From: JAXMEB01 sp046348545
Lineage (GTDB): Bacteria; Pseudomonadota; Gammaproteobacteria; Berkiellales; Berkiellaceae
Assembly (NCBI GenBank): GCA_046348545.1
Contig: JAXMEB010000002.1
Location: forward strand, 310,001-374,000
Direction: 5' to 3'
Length of the DNA: 64,000 bases
Shown: positions 52,551 to 61,957 of the stretch, one piece after another
How positions within the stretch are numbered: position 1 is the first letter of the stretch
Layout of the letters: each line of letters begins with the position of its first letter
Made by a program: the position numbers and the translations under genes
The notes under the pieces: model-generated
Seen by the model: the letters and a program-made list of their open reading frames with translations, nothing else
Database searches by the model: none
What the model was told of the DNA's origin: nothing

Positions 52551-54473
52551 ATGTGTGGCATTGTAGGTCTGTGGGATCCAATGGGTCTTAAGCAATTTGA
52601 ACCGAGTCTGGTTCAAAACATGAATCTATCCCTCCAGCACCGTGGTCCGGACGATGAGGGCTATTTTATCGAGCAAGGTATTGCACTGGCACACCGACGT
52701 TTATCCATTATTGATTTGAGTCATGGGCATCAGCCGGTTTATAACGAAGATAATCAGATTGTAGTTGTGTTTAATGGTGAGATTTATAATTTCAAAGAGA
52801 CTAAAAAGCAACTCGAAGAGAAAGGACATTTTTTTAAAACGAATACCGATACCGAAGTTATCGTTCATGCCTATGAAGAATGGGGTGTAGCTTGTTTAGA
52901 TCATTTTAGAGGCATGTTTGCTTTTCTCTTATGGGACAAACGTGAAAAGCAGTTATTTGTAGCGCGTGATCGTTTAGGGGTTAAGCCTTTGTATTATGCT
53001 CAACTGGCTGACGGGATTTGGCTCTTTGCTTCTGAGTTGAAAGCCTTTTATGAACATCATTCTTTTGAAAAGCGACTCAGACTAGATGCCGTTATGGATT
53101 ACTTTGCTTATGGATACGTACCCGATCCCAAAACGATTTTTGAGCAAGCCTATAAACTTGAAGCAGGACATTATTTACTGCTGAAACTGAATCAAATCCG
53201 CAGTCGTTCAATACAATATTGGGATGTACCATTTGACATTCAGCCCCAATCGGAAGCACAGGCTGTTGAAACACTAACCGGGCATTTGAATGAGTCTGTT
53301 AACTTAAGAATGATCGCCGATGTTCCCTTAGGAGCCTTTTTGTCTGGGGGGATTGATTCATCAGCTGTCGTATCAACCATGGCGAGTTTCAGTCATACTC
53401 CGATTAAAACCTGCTCAATCCATTTTGATGAGCGTGAATTTGATGAATCAGAATATGCCACGGAAGTAGCCAATCAGTACCATACGGAGCATAACAGCTA
53501 TGGTGTTCGGCTTTCAGATTTTTCACTACTTGATTCCATGCATCAAATATATGATGAACCGTTTGCAGATAGTTCTGCAATTCCAACCTATCGTGTTTGT
53601 GAAGTTGCTCGTAAGACGGTCAAGGTTGCATTATCAGGCGATGGAGGAGATGAGCACTTTGGTGGATATAGGCGTTATAAAAGCTATGTTGCAGAAGAAG
53701 CTTTAAAAAATTATTTGCCCTATTTAATACGTCGTCCCGTATTTAGCCTACTCGAGAAAATATACCCTCAGTCCACTCTAATCCCAAGAGTGCTCCGTGC
53801 AAGAAGTACATTTAAAGCGATGTCACTCAATCGACTTGAAGGTTATTTTAATACAGTTGCACTTTGTAGGGATATTGAAAGCTTATTCAAACCAGAGTTT
53901 CTGAAGAGAGTGAATTACTATCATCCTCTTACGGTTTTGAATCGCCATGCTGGGAATGCACCACAAGACGATTCACTCTGTTTTGCTCAATATCTCGATA
54001 TCAAAACTTATTTAGTTGGAGATATACTTACCAAAGTTGATAGAGCGAGTATGGCACATGGTTTGGAAGTGAGAGAGCCACTATTAGATCATAAACTGGT
54101 AGAATGGGCATCTAGTCTGCCACCTGATCTCAAAATTCATCAGGGAATCACCAAGTATATCTTTAAAAAAGCATTAGAGCCAAAATTGTCCCATCAATTA
54201 ATATATCGCAAAAAGAAAGGGTTTGCAGTTCCTCTCAATCGATGGTTTAGAGTGGGTTTGAAAAAACGAATTTTAGAATTACCCTACTCAAAAACATTAG
54301 AATCATTGGATATTTTTAATCGAAAATCGATCATTAAAATCGTAAAACAACACATCAACCAAACAGTTGATCATAGTGCACTGATTTGGACATTACTCGT
54401 ATTTGAAAATTTCATCGATAACATCGGTGTTGCAGAACGGAGATCAAAAAATGCGCATATTGCATGTGCTTGA
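52551..54473 (+). CDS. XrtA-associated amidotransferase, asparagine synthetase-like
   Basis: 640 residues. N-terminal Ntn glutaminase with catalytic Cys2 (MCGIVGLWDP), LQHRGPDDEG and AHRRLSIIDLS, and a C-terminal synthetase domain with the PP-loop FLSGGIDSSAVVS. It transfers ammonia from glutamine to an acceptor, presumably a carboxylated sugar of the EPS (TIGR03108 type). The end overlaps the next gene by 23 bases. Confidence 0.9.
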   Translation: MCGIVGLWDPMGLKQFEPSLVQNMNLSLQHRGPDDEGYFIEQGIALAHRRLSIIDLSHGHQPVYNEDNQIVVVFNGEIYNFKETKKQLEEKGHFFKTNTDTEVIVHAYEEWGVACLDHFRGMFAFLLWDKREKQLFVARDRLGVKPLYYAQLADGIWLFASELKAFYEHHSFEKRLRLDAVMDYFAYGYVPDPKTIFEQAYKLEAGHYLLLKLNQIRSRSIQYWDVPFDIQPQSEAQAVETLTGHLNESVNLRMIADVPLGAFLSGGIDSSAVVSTMASFSHTPIKTCSIHFDEREFDESEYATEVANQYHTEHNSYGVRLSDFSLLDSMHQIYDEPFADSSAIPTYRVCEVARKTVKVALSGDGGDEHFGGYRRYKSYVAEEALKNYLPYLIRRPVFSLLEKIYPQSTLIPRVLRARSTFKAMSLNRLEGYFNTVALCRDIESLFKPEFLKRVNYYHPLTVLNRHAGNAPQDDSLCFAQYLDIKTYLVGDILTKVDRASMAHGLEVREPLLDHKLVEWASSLPPDLKIHQGITKYIFKKALEPKLSHQLIYRKKKGFAVPLNRWFRVGLKKRILELPYSKTLESLDIFNRKSIIKIVKQHINQTVDHSALIWTLLVFENFIDNIGVAERRSKNAHIACA

Positions 54474-55653
54474 TCATTCATTGCCGCTTCATAGCGGTTA
54501 TTCATTTAGAACGAAAAATATCATGAGAGGTCAGCTGGATTTAGGATACTCCGTTGCAGGCGTCACTAGCGACAAGCAAAGCCCTTCGAAGCATGATGTT
54601 GAAATCATAGAAGATTTAACTTTCTACCGTACTAGTGTGTGGAGTGAAACCTTAAAATCCTTACCCATCCTTAATCAACTTGAAACGGTGTATGGCCTAA
54701 AAAGACGATTGGAAAATTTAGTCAAAGTATACCAACCAGATATTTTACATGCTCATTCTCCCGCGCTGACCGCGCTCGCAGCTAAATGGGTCGCTCGTAA
54801 ACATCATATACCACTGGTCTATGAAGTGCGTGCATTTTGGGAAGATGCTGCTGTTGACCATGGAACTCACAGGACCAACAGCTTGAGATATCGAATGACA
54901 CGTCAACTGGATACATATTTATTTCAGAGGATGGATAGAGTTGTCACCATTTGTGATGGTTTAAAGGAAGATATCATTGAACGAGGTATTGATCCTGACA
55001 GAATTACAGTGGTGCCAAATGCGGTTGATAATCGTCCTTTTAAGTCAGATGAAGAAAAAGTAAATGAACTTCGAAAAGCCTTCCAGCTAGACGGTCAAAT
55101 TGTTTTAGGTTTTATCGGCTCGTTTTATCAATATGAAGGACTTGTTTTTTTACTTGATGCGATGAAAAGCTGCATTAAACGTTTTAGTAATATTAAACTG
55201 ATTTTGGTTGGTGGTGGGCCAGAAGAGATCAATATCCAAAATCAGATCAGGGCTTTAAAATTGGAAAAAGACGTGATTCTCTTGGGTCGAGTTGAGCATA
55301 GTGAAATCTCGACACTCTATCGTTTGTTTGATGTATGTGTCTACCCACGCCACAAAATCAGATTAACAGACATTGTAACGCCGTTAAAACCTTTGGAAGC
55401 GATGGCGCATGGTTGCTTGGTATTAGCATCGGATGTAGGCGGACATATCGAACTCATTGATGATGAAACGACGGGGATACTTTTCAAGGCAGGATCAAAA
55501 GAAGATTTTGTAAAACGTCTAGAATATATTGTGTCGCATCCTGAAATGAATAATGCCATCAGAAGAAATGCATTGAAGTTTGTCGATGAAGAGCGTTGCT
55601 GGCAAACAAATATTAAGCAATATCAAAAATTATATGAAACACTCACAGCCTGA
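54451..55653 (+). CDS. XrtA-associated glycosyltransferase, group 1 (stp3 type)
   Basis: 400 residues from ATG 54451, with GGAG upstream; the frame is open to 54403 within the amidotransferase gene. MRILHVLDHSLPLHSGYSFR is the family start (TIGR04063 type), followed by AHSPALTALAAKW and the GT4 site HKIRLTDIVTPLKPLEAMAH. Adds a sugar of the EPS repeat unit. Confidence 0.9.
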   Translation: MRILHVLDHSLPLHSGYSFRTKNIMRGQLDLGYSVAGVTSDKQSPSKHDVEIIEDLTFYRTSVWSETLKSLPILNQLETVYGLKRRLENLVKVYQPDILHAHSPALTALAAKWVARKHHIPLVYEVRAFWEDAAVDHGTHRTNSLRYRMTRQLDTYLFQRMDRVVTICDGLKEDIIERGIDPDRITVVPNAVDNRPFKSDEEKVNELRKAFQLDGQIVLGFIGSFYQYEGLVFLLDAMKSCIKRFSNIKLILVGGGPEEINIQNQIRALKLEKDVILLGRVEHSEISTLYRLFDVCVYPRHKIRLTDIVTPLKPLEAMAHGCLVLASDVGGHIELIDDETTGILFKAGSKEDFVKRLEYIVSHPEMNNAIRRNALKFVDEERCWQTNIKQYQKLYETLTA

Positions 55654-56737
55654 TTTGAAGCATATTGCTATCATTGCACCCATCCCACCGCCGAATGGAG
55701 GGATGGCCTTACAAGGTTTACAGTTAAAGAGACTGCTGGAGAATGAAGGATATACGATTTTCTACACAGCGACTAATCCAAAAATGACACCGAATTGGAT
55801 AAGCCAAATACCCTATCTTCGAGCAGTCTACCGATTGTATTTCTATTGCTGGGCGCTATTTAAAATCCCAGATGAATATCAACTATGGCATATCTTTTCA
55901 AATTCGGGTTTGTCGTGGTTTCTGTTTTCACTGCCGCCTGTGTTTATAGCGAAACTAAGGAGAAAAGATGTCATTATTAACTACAGAGGGGGCGGTGCAG
56001 ATCAATTTTTAAAAAGATGGTGTTTTGCTGTGAAGCAAGTCATTATCTGGACTAACGGTCTTATCGTGCCATCTGACTATTTGAAGAGCATTTTTGCTAA
56101 GTATCAAATCGAAGCTCGTGTGGTGCCCAATGTTATCGATGAAACTAAATTTTACCCGCGAACGCATTCTAATTTTCAAACACTTAACACCAAGGCCGAA
56201 ATTGTATTGTCTATAACGCGGAATTTAGAGCCGATTTACGGCGTTGATGTTGCCATAAAATCATTTTTTGAAGCAAAAAAATTAATCCCTCAACTTAAAT
56301 TGAAAATAGCCGGCGAAGGAGTTGCCTTTCAAGATTTAAAAAGAATCGTTCAGAATCTCGGATTAGAGAATGATGTTGATTTTTTGGGTCGGCTGTCGCA
56401 AAGTGAAATGCTTAATCTATATCAAACTACGGATCTTCTCATTAACCCCAGTCTAGTTGATAACATGCCTAACTCCCTATTAGAAGCAATGGCTTGTGCT
56501 TTGCCGATTATCACATCAAATGCAGGCGGAATACCTTACATGGTTGATCATTTAAAGTCAGCATGGATAGTGCCTGCGGGTGATATCAACTTACTCACTG
56601 AAGCGATTATTAAACTGATCCAAAATGATACTTTAAGGTTAACAATGGCAGAGACGGCATTTAAACAGAGCAGAATCTACTTCTGGCCTCAGGTTAAAGA
56701 GCGTTGGGCGCAGATATATCGAACAGGATGTTCTTGA
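55634..56737 (+). CDS. glycosyltransferase family 4
   Basis: 367 residues from ATG 55634, overlapping the previous gene by 20 bases. GT-B fold with IIAPIPPPNGGMALQGLQLK at the start, an INYRGGGADQFLKRW segment and SLVDNMPNSLLEAMACALPI at the donor site. Sugar specificity unknown. Confidence 0.87.
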   Translation: MKHSQPDLKHIAIIAPIPPPNGGMALQGLQLKRLLENEGYTIFYTATNPKMTPNWISQIPYLRAVYRLYFYCWALFKIPDEYQLWHIFSNSGLSWFLFSLPPVFIAKLRRKDVIINYRGGGADQFLKRWCFAVKQVIIWTNGLIVPSDYLKSIFAKYQIEARVVPNVIDETKFYPRTHSNFQTLNTKAEIVLSITRNLEPIYGVDVAIKSFFEAKKLIPQLKLKIAGEGVAFQDLKRIVQNLGLENDVDFLGRLSQSEMLNLYQTTDLLINPSLVDNMPNSLLEAMACALPIITSNAGGIPYMVDHLKSAWIVPAGDINLLTEAIIKLIQNDTLRLTMAETAFKQSRIYFWPQVKERWAQIYRTGCS

Positions 56738-58041
56738 AGATGCGTTACACTGATTTTTGCTCAAGTTTTATTTTTCCCTTTCAAGAAAAAATGAAAGGCC
56801 ATGATACTGTTCGTTGGCTCAAATTTCTTGAGCAAAGTCAGTGGTGGACTGCTGAAAGATTAAAGCACTATGCTGATAAGAAGCGAGACCTACTGTTTGA
56901 AGAGGTATTAAAGCATGTGCCATATTATCAACAAAAAAATCGATTTGACTTGGTAACCAAACAAGACTTCAGAAAGCAATTTAATGATTTCAAGCATCTG
57001 AAGGCAAGATCATGTCAACTTCAAAGAACGGGGGGCTCAACAGGGGAGCCTTTATATTTCTTGATTTCAAATGAGCGCATCTCACATGATGTCGCTGCAA
57101 AATGGCGAGCAACCAGATGGTTTAACGTGGATATTGGGGATAAAGAATGGGTTTTTTGGGGGTCACCCATTGAAATCAGCAGTCAATCTATAGCACGAAA
57201 AATTCGCGATTTCGTATTTAGAAGCAAACTGATCCCCGCGCGGAATTTAGATCATCAGATGCTACAGGATATTTTATTGAATTTGAAACGTATCAAACCT
57301 CGTATGTTGTTTGGTTACCCCTCTATTTTGGCACTTTTAGCAAGCTATGCTGAGCGTCATCGTATTAAAGTCAATCATCTTGGAATACAAGTTATATTTG
57401 TAACGTCAGAAGTCCTCGATCCATCTCAACGGACCCTGATACAAGAGATATTTGGATGTATTGTTGCAAATGGGTATGGTGGACGAGAAAGTGGTTTTAT
57501 TGCCCATGAGTGCCCCCAAGGGAGTATGCATGTTACCGCCGAGGATATTATTTTAGAAATCATTCAACCAGATGGAAAAAATTGTCATGAGGGTGAAATT
57601 GGTGAGGTAGTTGTTACGCATCTGCATACCCGAGATTTTCCATTTATTCGATATCGAACCGGCGATTATGCGTCTTTAAGATCATCAAACTGTTTATGTG
57701 GACGTAAATTACCTATTTTATCACATTTAGAAGGTAGGCGCAGCGATCTCATTTTTGCTCAAAATGGATCCTTGGTTCACCGTGCGGAGATTGTTGCGAT
57801 TATCACAAAGGAAAGAGAAATAGAGCAGTTTCAGGTTATCCAAGAATCATTATATTCTATGAAAATCAGTATTAAAGCTGAGCTGCTAACGATCTCATCC
57901 CAAAAGAGAATAATAGAAAGTTTAAAACTACTTTTAGGACAGGAAGTAAAGGTTTTGATTGAAAAAGTGGATGAACTAGAAAGAGACGCTTCTGGTAAAT
58001 TTCGGTTTGTTACCAGTAAAATTGCGCAAGGCATGTTTTAG
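56728..58041 (+). CDS. adenylate-forming enzyme, phenylacetate-CoA ligase-like
   Basis: About 437 residues; starts at 56728 or 56740 are both possible and overlap or abut the preceding stop codon. The phosphate-loop is seen in QRTGGSTGEPLYF and the adenylation motif in FPFIRYRTGDYASL, with ANGYGGRESGFIAHEC between. PaaK-like proteins in EPS loci probably activate an acid as an acyl-adenylate or thioester for decorating the polysaccharide; the acid is unknown. The next gene follows the stop codon directly. Confidence 0.82.
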   Translation: MFLKMRYTDFCSSFIFPFQEKMKGHDTVRWLKFLEQSQWWTAERLKHYADKKRDLLFEEVLKHVPYYQQKNRFDLVTKQDFRKQFNDFKHLKARSCQLQRTGGSTGEPLYFLISNERISHDVAAKWRATRWFNVDIGDKEWVFWGSPIEISSQSIARKIRDFVFRSKLIPARNLDHQMLQDILLNLKRIKPRMLFGYPSILALLASYAERHRIKVNHLGIQVIFVTSEVLDPSQRTLIQEIFGCIVANGYGGRESGFIAHECPQGSMHVTAEDIILEIIQPDGKNCHEGEIGEVVVTHLHTRDFPFIRYRTGDYASLRSSNCLCGRKLPILSHLEGRRSDLIFAQNGSLVHRAEIVAIITKEREIEQFQVIQESLYSMKISIKAELLTISSQKRIIESLKLLLGQEVKVLIEKVDELERDASGKFRFVTSKIAQGMF

Positions 58042-59466
58042 ATGGAAGATTTAACGAACAAACTTAAGAAATCACTCAGCTTGTCATTTTTTGATAAGTA
58101 TGTGGGGTATTTTTTAAGATTTATCGCGACTGTGATTGTAGCTCGATTAGTGACACCAGATGATATTGGTATCTTCTCGGTTGCGTTTGTTGTGATTTCT
58201 TTGGGGCATGTAATCCGAGATTTTGGCGTTGCGCAATTTCTGATTAAAGAAAAAGAGATTAACCAGGATAAAATTGTTGCTGCTTTTACTTTAATGTTAA
58301 TTATTTCCTGGGGATTGTTTATATTAATGTATTGGGCAAGGCATCCCATTGCCGATTTTTATAATAAACCTGAGCTGAATGAAGCACTTCAGATTCTATC
58401 GCTTATCTTTTTGTTTGCACCCTTTGGTTCTGTCAGAATTGCTTTGCTAAGACGTGATATGAATTTTGTAAGTCTTGCCAAAATTAATATTGCATCTTAT
58501 CTTTCGTTGCAAATTGTGACGGTGATATTAGCATTTTTGGGTTGGGGATATTTAGCGTTGGCATGGGGGCAAATTGCCGGTGTTCTTGCCACAATGCTTG
58601 GCACTTTTGTCTACTACAAGCTACCGTTCATGATGCCTCGATTGAAGGGGATAAGGGGGGTGATGCGTTTTGGGATTAACATTAGTGCCACTAATGTCGG
58701 TGAATCACTAGCCTCAGGCTCACCAGATTTGATATTAGGACGAGTCTTAAACATGGAGGCTGTTGGCTTTTTTGGGCGAGCACAAAGCTTAATTAGTTTA
58801 TTCAAGATTGCTGTACAAGCAGCTGTTTGGCCGGTTGTGCTACCTTATTTTTCTAGTAAAGACAGGCAAGGTCTGTCCATTTTGGAAGATTATGAAAAGG
58901 CTATTAGATATTACACAACTTTTGCATTACCCTTTTTAGCGGTGCTAGGGATTGCTTCTGAACTAATGATCGAAGTTCTATTTGGCGGCACTTGGTTGCC
59001 AGCGTCACCAATTGTCAAGTGGCTCTGCATTGGTGCTATGCTGGAAACCTGCTTTCCTTTCTTAGGTCCGTTCCTCGTTGCACTCGCTCATGAAAAGCTT
59101 AATTTAGGTTTACAGTGGGTGAATACAGCCCTGATTGCCACCACAATTCTAATAGGCAGTTTACATAGCCTTGTTTTTGCGGCGATAGGTTTTGTGGTAG
59201 CTCAGCTTATCACTGCGATAGTTACCATGGCTTTGGTTAGTAAGTACACTGGGTTTTCTATTGATTATTTAGGTCGAGCGCTGTCAAAAAACATTATGCT
59301 GACTATTTTTGTTAGCCTCATCGCGAAAAGTGTTTTACTCGTGCCAGTTCATAATATCTATCTTCAATTAGCCATCTTGGCGATCATATTATTAACTGCA
59401 TGGGTCAGCTTTATTTGGATGACTGATCATCCATTGAGACCCTTTTTAAAACTAAGAAAAATTTGA
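58042..59466 (+). CDS. lipopolysaccharide/EPS flippase (Wzx-like, MOP superfamily)
   Basis: 474 residues, about twelve to fourteen membrane helices. N-terminal signature KYVGYFLRFIATVIVARLVT and DDIGIFSVAFVVISLGHVIR is typical of polysaccharide flippases. It should move undecaprenyl-linked repeat units to the periplasm for the polymerase. The minus-strand frames under it are shadows. Confidence 0.9.
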   Translation: MEDLTNKLKKSLSLSFFDKYVGYFLRFIATVIVARLVTPDDIGIFSVAFVVISLGHVIRDFGVAQFLIKEKEINQDKIVAAFTLMLIISWGLFILMYWARHPIADFYNKPELNEALQILSLIFLFAPFGSVRIALLRRDMNFVSLAKINIASYLSLQIVTVILAFLGWGYLALAWGQIAGVLATMLGTFVYYKLPFMMPRLKGIRGVMRFGINISATNVGESLASGSPDLILGRVLNMEAVGFFGRAQSLISLFKIAVQAAVWPVVLPYFSSKDRQGLSILEDYEKAIRYYTTFALPFLAVLGIASELMIEVLFGGTWLPASPIVKWLCIGAMLETCFPFLGPFLVALAHEKLNLGLQWVNTALIATTILIGSLHSLVFAAIGFVVAQLITAIVTMALVSKYTGFSIDYLGRALSKNIMLTIFVSLIAKSVLLVPVHNIYLQLAILAIILLTAWVSFIWMTDHPLRPFLKLRKI

Positions 59467-59482
59467 AGAAGGACCGCATAGT

Positions 59483-60421
59483 ATGGATGCTAATCAACTT
59501 ATCTCAATCATCATGCCTTGTTATAATGCACAGAAAACTCTGCCAGAAACACTCAATTCAATTCCACGTCAAAGTTATTCGAATTGGGAGTTGATAGCAA
59601 TTGATGATGGTTCAAAAGACAAAACGTTAAAACTATTAAATGATTTTAGAGATCGATATCCAAAACAAGTCAAAATTATAAGTCATCCTAATCAGGGGCA
59701 GGTCAAATCAAAAAACCGAGGTTTAGAAATTGCACAAGGTTCCTTTATTGCATTTATGGATGCAGATGATTTATGGCATCCTCAGAAATTAAATTCACAG
59801 CTTACTTATATGCTTGAGCACGCAGAGATAGGTCTTTGTTATACCAATGGCGAATATATTGATGAAGCTTCCAACCATACAGGACCTATTGGTATTAACC
59901 CTCGTCTCAGCGGTCAATGTCTTCACGAATTTCTAATGGGTAACGCGATTGTGGCCTCATCAGTGATGATTAAAAAGGAGATTATCAGTCAGGTGGGATA
60001 TTTTGATGAAAGTCTCACGGCTTGTGAAAACTGGGAGCTTTGGACCAGAATATCCAGTATATCTGAGATAGGTGTTATTGATGAGTCATTGGTCTATTAT
60101 CGAAGACATAGTCACAACATGAGCCATAATATAGAAAAAATGAAGCGAAACCGAATCTTAGTGATTCAAAAAAATCGTCATCAATACAAATCATTATTCA
60201 CTGATATGGGGAAACGAACCAAGCTCGCGCTTTATCGAGCGTATGAATTTTTTGGAGAAAATGCCCTCTGGCATTTAGATATCGACGAAGCGAGGAGAAA
60301 TTTATTTAAAGCACTACGCTATCAGCCTAGGGCCTGGAGGTGTTGGATATTATTGTTAAAATCTTTCCTGGGAAGGTCAATTTTAATACGCATTAGAAAG
60401 TATAAAGCAATTTATGGGTAA
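59483..60421 (+). CDS. glycosyltransferase family 2
   Basis: 312 residues. GT-A fold: ISIIMPCYNAQKTLPETLN, LIAIDDGSKDKTL, the DxD-like AFMDADDLWHP and CENWELWTRI as the acceptor-side motif. Cytosolic, adds a sugar to the lipid-linked unit. It overlaps the next gene by 8 bases. Confidence 0.9.
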   Translation: MDANQLISIIMPCYNAQKTLPETLNSIPRQSYSNWELIAIDDGSKDKTLKLLNDFRDRYPKQVKIISHPNQGQVKSKNRGLEIAQGSFIAFMDADDLWHPQKLNSQLTYMLEHAEIGLCYTNGEYIDEASNHTGPIGINPRLSGQCLHEFLMGNAIVASSVMIKKEIISQVGYFDESLTACENWELWTRISSISEIGVIDESLVYYRRHSHNMSHNIEKMKRNRILVIQKNRHQYKSLFTDMGKRTKLALYRAYEFFGENALWHLDIDEARRNLFKALRYQPRAWRCWILLLKSFLGRSILIRIRKYKAIYG

Positions 60422-61115
60422 AATGATAGAAATGGACTGTTATGAAGCATCAGGTGTGCTGGCTGATATTTTGAATATCATAACAGGAACCACATTTTTT
60501 TTTGCCGATGTAACTACTATTGAAATGCCAGCTTCTTTCCTATACCCTTCACAGCTGAGTTTTCGGGGTTGTTGCCCTCGCGATTCTCACCGCAGTCATG
60601 TACCTTGTGTACACTCCTGCGTCTCGAACGCTCGGCGCCTAGCCGAAAAATCATCTGTTGTGGGTATACATGCCGCGACTGGTTCGCGGCATCCAGTATC
60701 GCTTGCGCAAGCATTCATTTTCGATACCGCGCATAAAGCGGGGTACGTAGAGAATGGCGTGCACGGACAGATTCCAATTATATTCATGTTACCACAGCAA
60801 CTAAAAGATCTTGTACAATTTGTTCCTAAGTTATCATCTAACCAGCGTGTCGTGGTGTTTTGGAATAAACACATTCTTGAAAAAACAAGCAAGATTCGTC
60901 TAACACTGACAAGATTAGGTTTGGTTGATGTTAATTCAGCCTATCTTTTACCGAATGCCTCGAGCCCATCACATTTGGTGATGACTGAGGGTGACGCGAT
61001 AGGAGCTTTCTACCGTGCGCGGGCAGGACAGTTTTTCTTGAAACGAATACTATATAAAATGGATGTTATGAAATATTTCGAGAAATCATTAATATGTTGG
61101 GCAAAAGCCAATTAG
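60414..61115 (+). CDS. EPS-locus protein of unknown function with repeat A inserted in frame
   Basis: 233 residues. Start ATG 60414 overlaps the glycosyltransferase end by 8 bases and the stop overlaps the kinase-like gene by 22 bases, as expected for a genuine gene of the operon. Residues 1-42 (MIEMDCYEASGVLADILNII), then 43-85 encoded by a complete repeat A read as YPSQLSFRGCCPR and ending SSVVGI, then a normal-looking remainder (IIFMLPQQLKDLVQFVPKLS, FWNKHILEKTSKIRLTLTRL, GDAIGAFYRARAGQFFLKRI). I do not recognise the family. The inserted segment has strange composition (many Cys, Arg, Ser), unlike the rest. Whether the protein tolerates it cannot be told from sequence. Confidence 0.65.
   Translation: MGKMIEMDCYEASGVLADILNIITGTTFFFADVTTIEMPASFLYPSQLSFRGCCPRDSHRSHVPCVHSCVSNARRLAEKSSVVGIHAATGSRHPVSLAQAFIFDTAHKAGYVENGVHGQIPIIFMLPQQLKDLVQFVPKLSSNQRVVVFWNKHILEKTSKIRLTLTRLGLVDVNSAYLLPNASSPSHLVMTEGDAIGAFYRARAGQFFLKRILYKMDVMKYFEKSLICWAKAN
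60541..60668 (-). repeat. repeat A, 128-bp subtype, inside a coding sequence
   Basis: Complete, reverse orientation, well conserved. The host frame passes it without a stop codon, in the strand opposite to that used at 16294, so the element is open in one frame on each strand. Confidence 0.92.
60671..60712. repeat. two adjacent hairpins next to repeat A
   Basis: GCCGCGACTGGTTCGCGGC (60671-60689) and GCTTGCGCAAGC (60701-60712) are short perfect palindromic stems directly after repeat A. They may belong to another small palindromic element nested at the same site, extending the insertion in the host gene by about 15 codons. Confidence 0.45.
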
Positions 61116-61957
61116 AAAAAATTATTTCATTACTTGTTGAGTTAGGGATTCTACCTCAACAAGGTCCTGCTTCTTGGCAAGTCAGATTGTCTACTTGCCA
61201 TTCTTTTATATTTTATCAGAATCATCTTGATTTTGTTCAGGTCAAACTCGGGATGAACATCTCCCTTTTAAATGAGTATATAAGCTTGCAAAAAGCTTAT
61301 AGCATCTTTCCAGAGTATGTCCCATCTCCTTATGGGTTATTTCAATGTGGGGCAGATCAGTTGATGGTCACACAAGGCGTCGCTCATCAGCCAATGGCTC
61401 GAGGCCGACATGATCTTTCCCGGCAAGAGCAATACCAATTATTTGAATTTTTCACACGTTATAATCACTATTTCCAACTTTCGGTATCAGTCAGTAGTAT
61501 GTTGTCTTTATTTGAAGAGACAACACCTTATATCAAATCAATTCTTGCAGAAATACTTCGCTACCCTGGTATTGCGCAACATGGTGATTTGGCTTTAACG
61601 AATGTTGGGCATACACCATCAGGGTTGGTCATATTTGATTGGGAAGATTTTGGAGGAGTTACATTTCCATTTTATGATATGACTGTTTTTCTTTGTTCCT
61701 TTTATGACTTCAAAGTGGATGTTATTTTTGAGGTGCTTAACTCAAAAAATCGGATGCAGTCTTTTATCAAGGAGGTTCTCAAGGAAGCTGGTATATCGCT
61801 TTTGACCTATAAAAGATGGATACCTGTTCATCTTGCACTTTTTTCAATCATGAAGTCCAAGTTGGGATATAGCCGAGAGATTGCAGAATTATCTTTGAAT
61901 GCCTCAGATACAGCGATTAGACAGCTCAATAATTGGGAGAAAGCATGCGTGATTTAA
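61094..61957 (+). CDS. aminoglycoside phosphotransferase-fold kinase
   Basis: 287 residues. The APH/choline-kinase catalytic loop is clear (IAQHGDLALTNVG, then GLVIFDWEDFGG), giving the catalytic Asp, the Asn and the DFG-like metal-binding Asp. The N-terminal lobe is divergent (FIFYQNHLDFVQVKLG). Within an EPS locus it might phosphorylate a sugar or alditol group rather than a drug; not established. It overlaps the unknown gene before it and the ligase gene after it. Confidence 0.75.
   Translation: MLGKSQLEKIISLLVELGILPQQGPASWQVRLSTCHSFIFYQNHLDFVQVKLGMNISLLNEYISLQKAYSIFPEYVPSPYGLFQCGADQLMVTQGVAHQPMARGRHDLSRQEQYQLFEFFTRYNHYFQLSVSVSSMLSLFEETTPYIKSILAEILRYPGIAQHGDLALTNVGHTPSGLVIFDWEDFGGVTFPFYDMTVFLCSFYDFKVDVIFEVLNSKNRMQSFIKEVLKEAGISLLTYKRWIPVHLALFSIMKSKLGYSREIAELSLNASDTAIRQLNNWEKACVI

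Noticed and set aside
58038..58349. 103-codon minus-strand ORF inside the flippase gene
   Set aside because: Antisense of membrane-helix coding sequence; no independent support.
60596..60892. 98-codon minus-strand ORF
   Set aside because: Antisense to the EPS gene at 60414 and partly repeat A; no neighbours on that strand.
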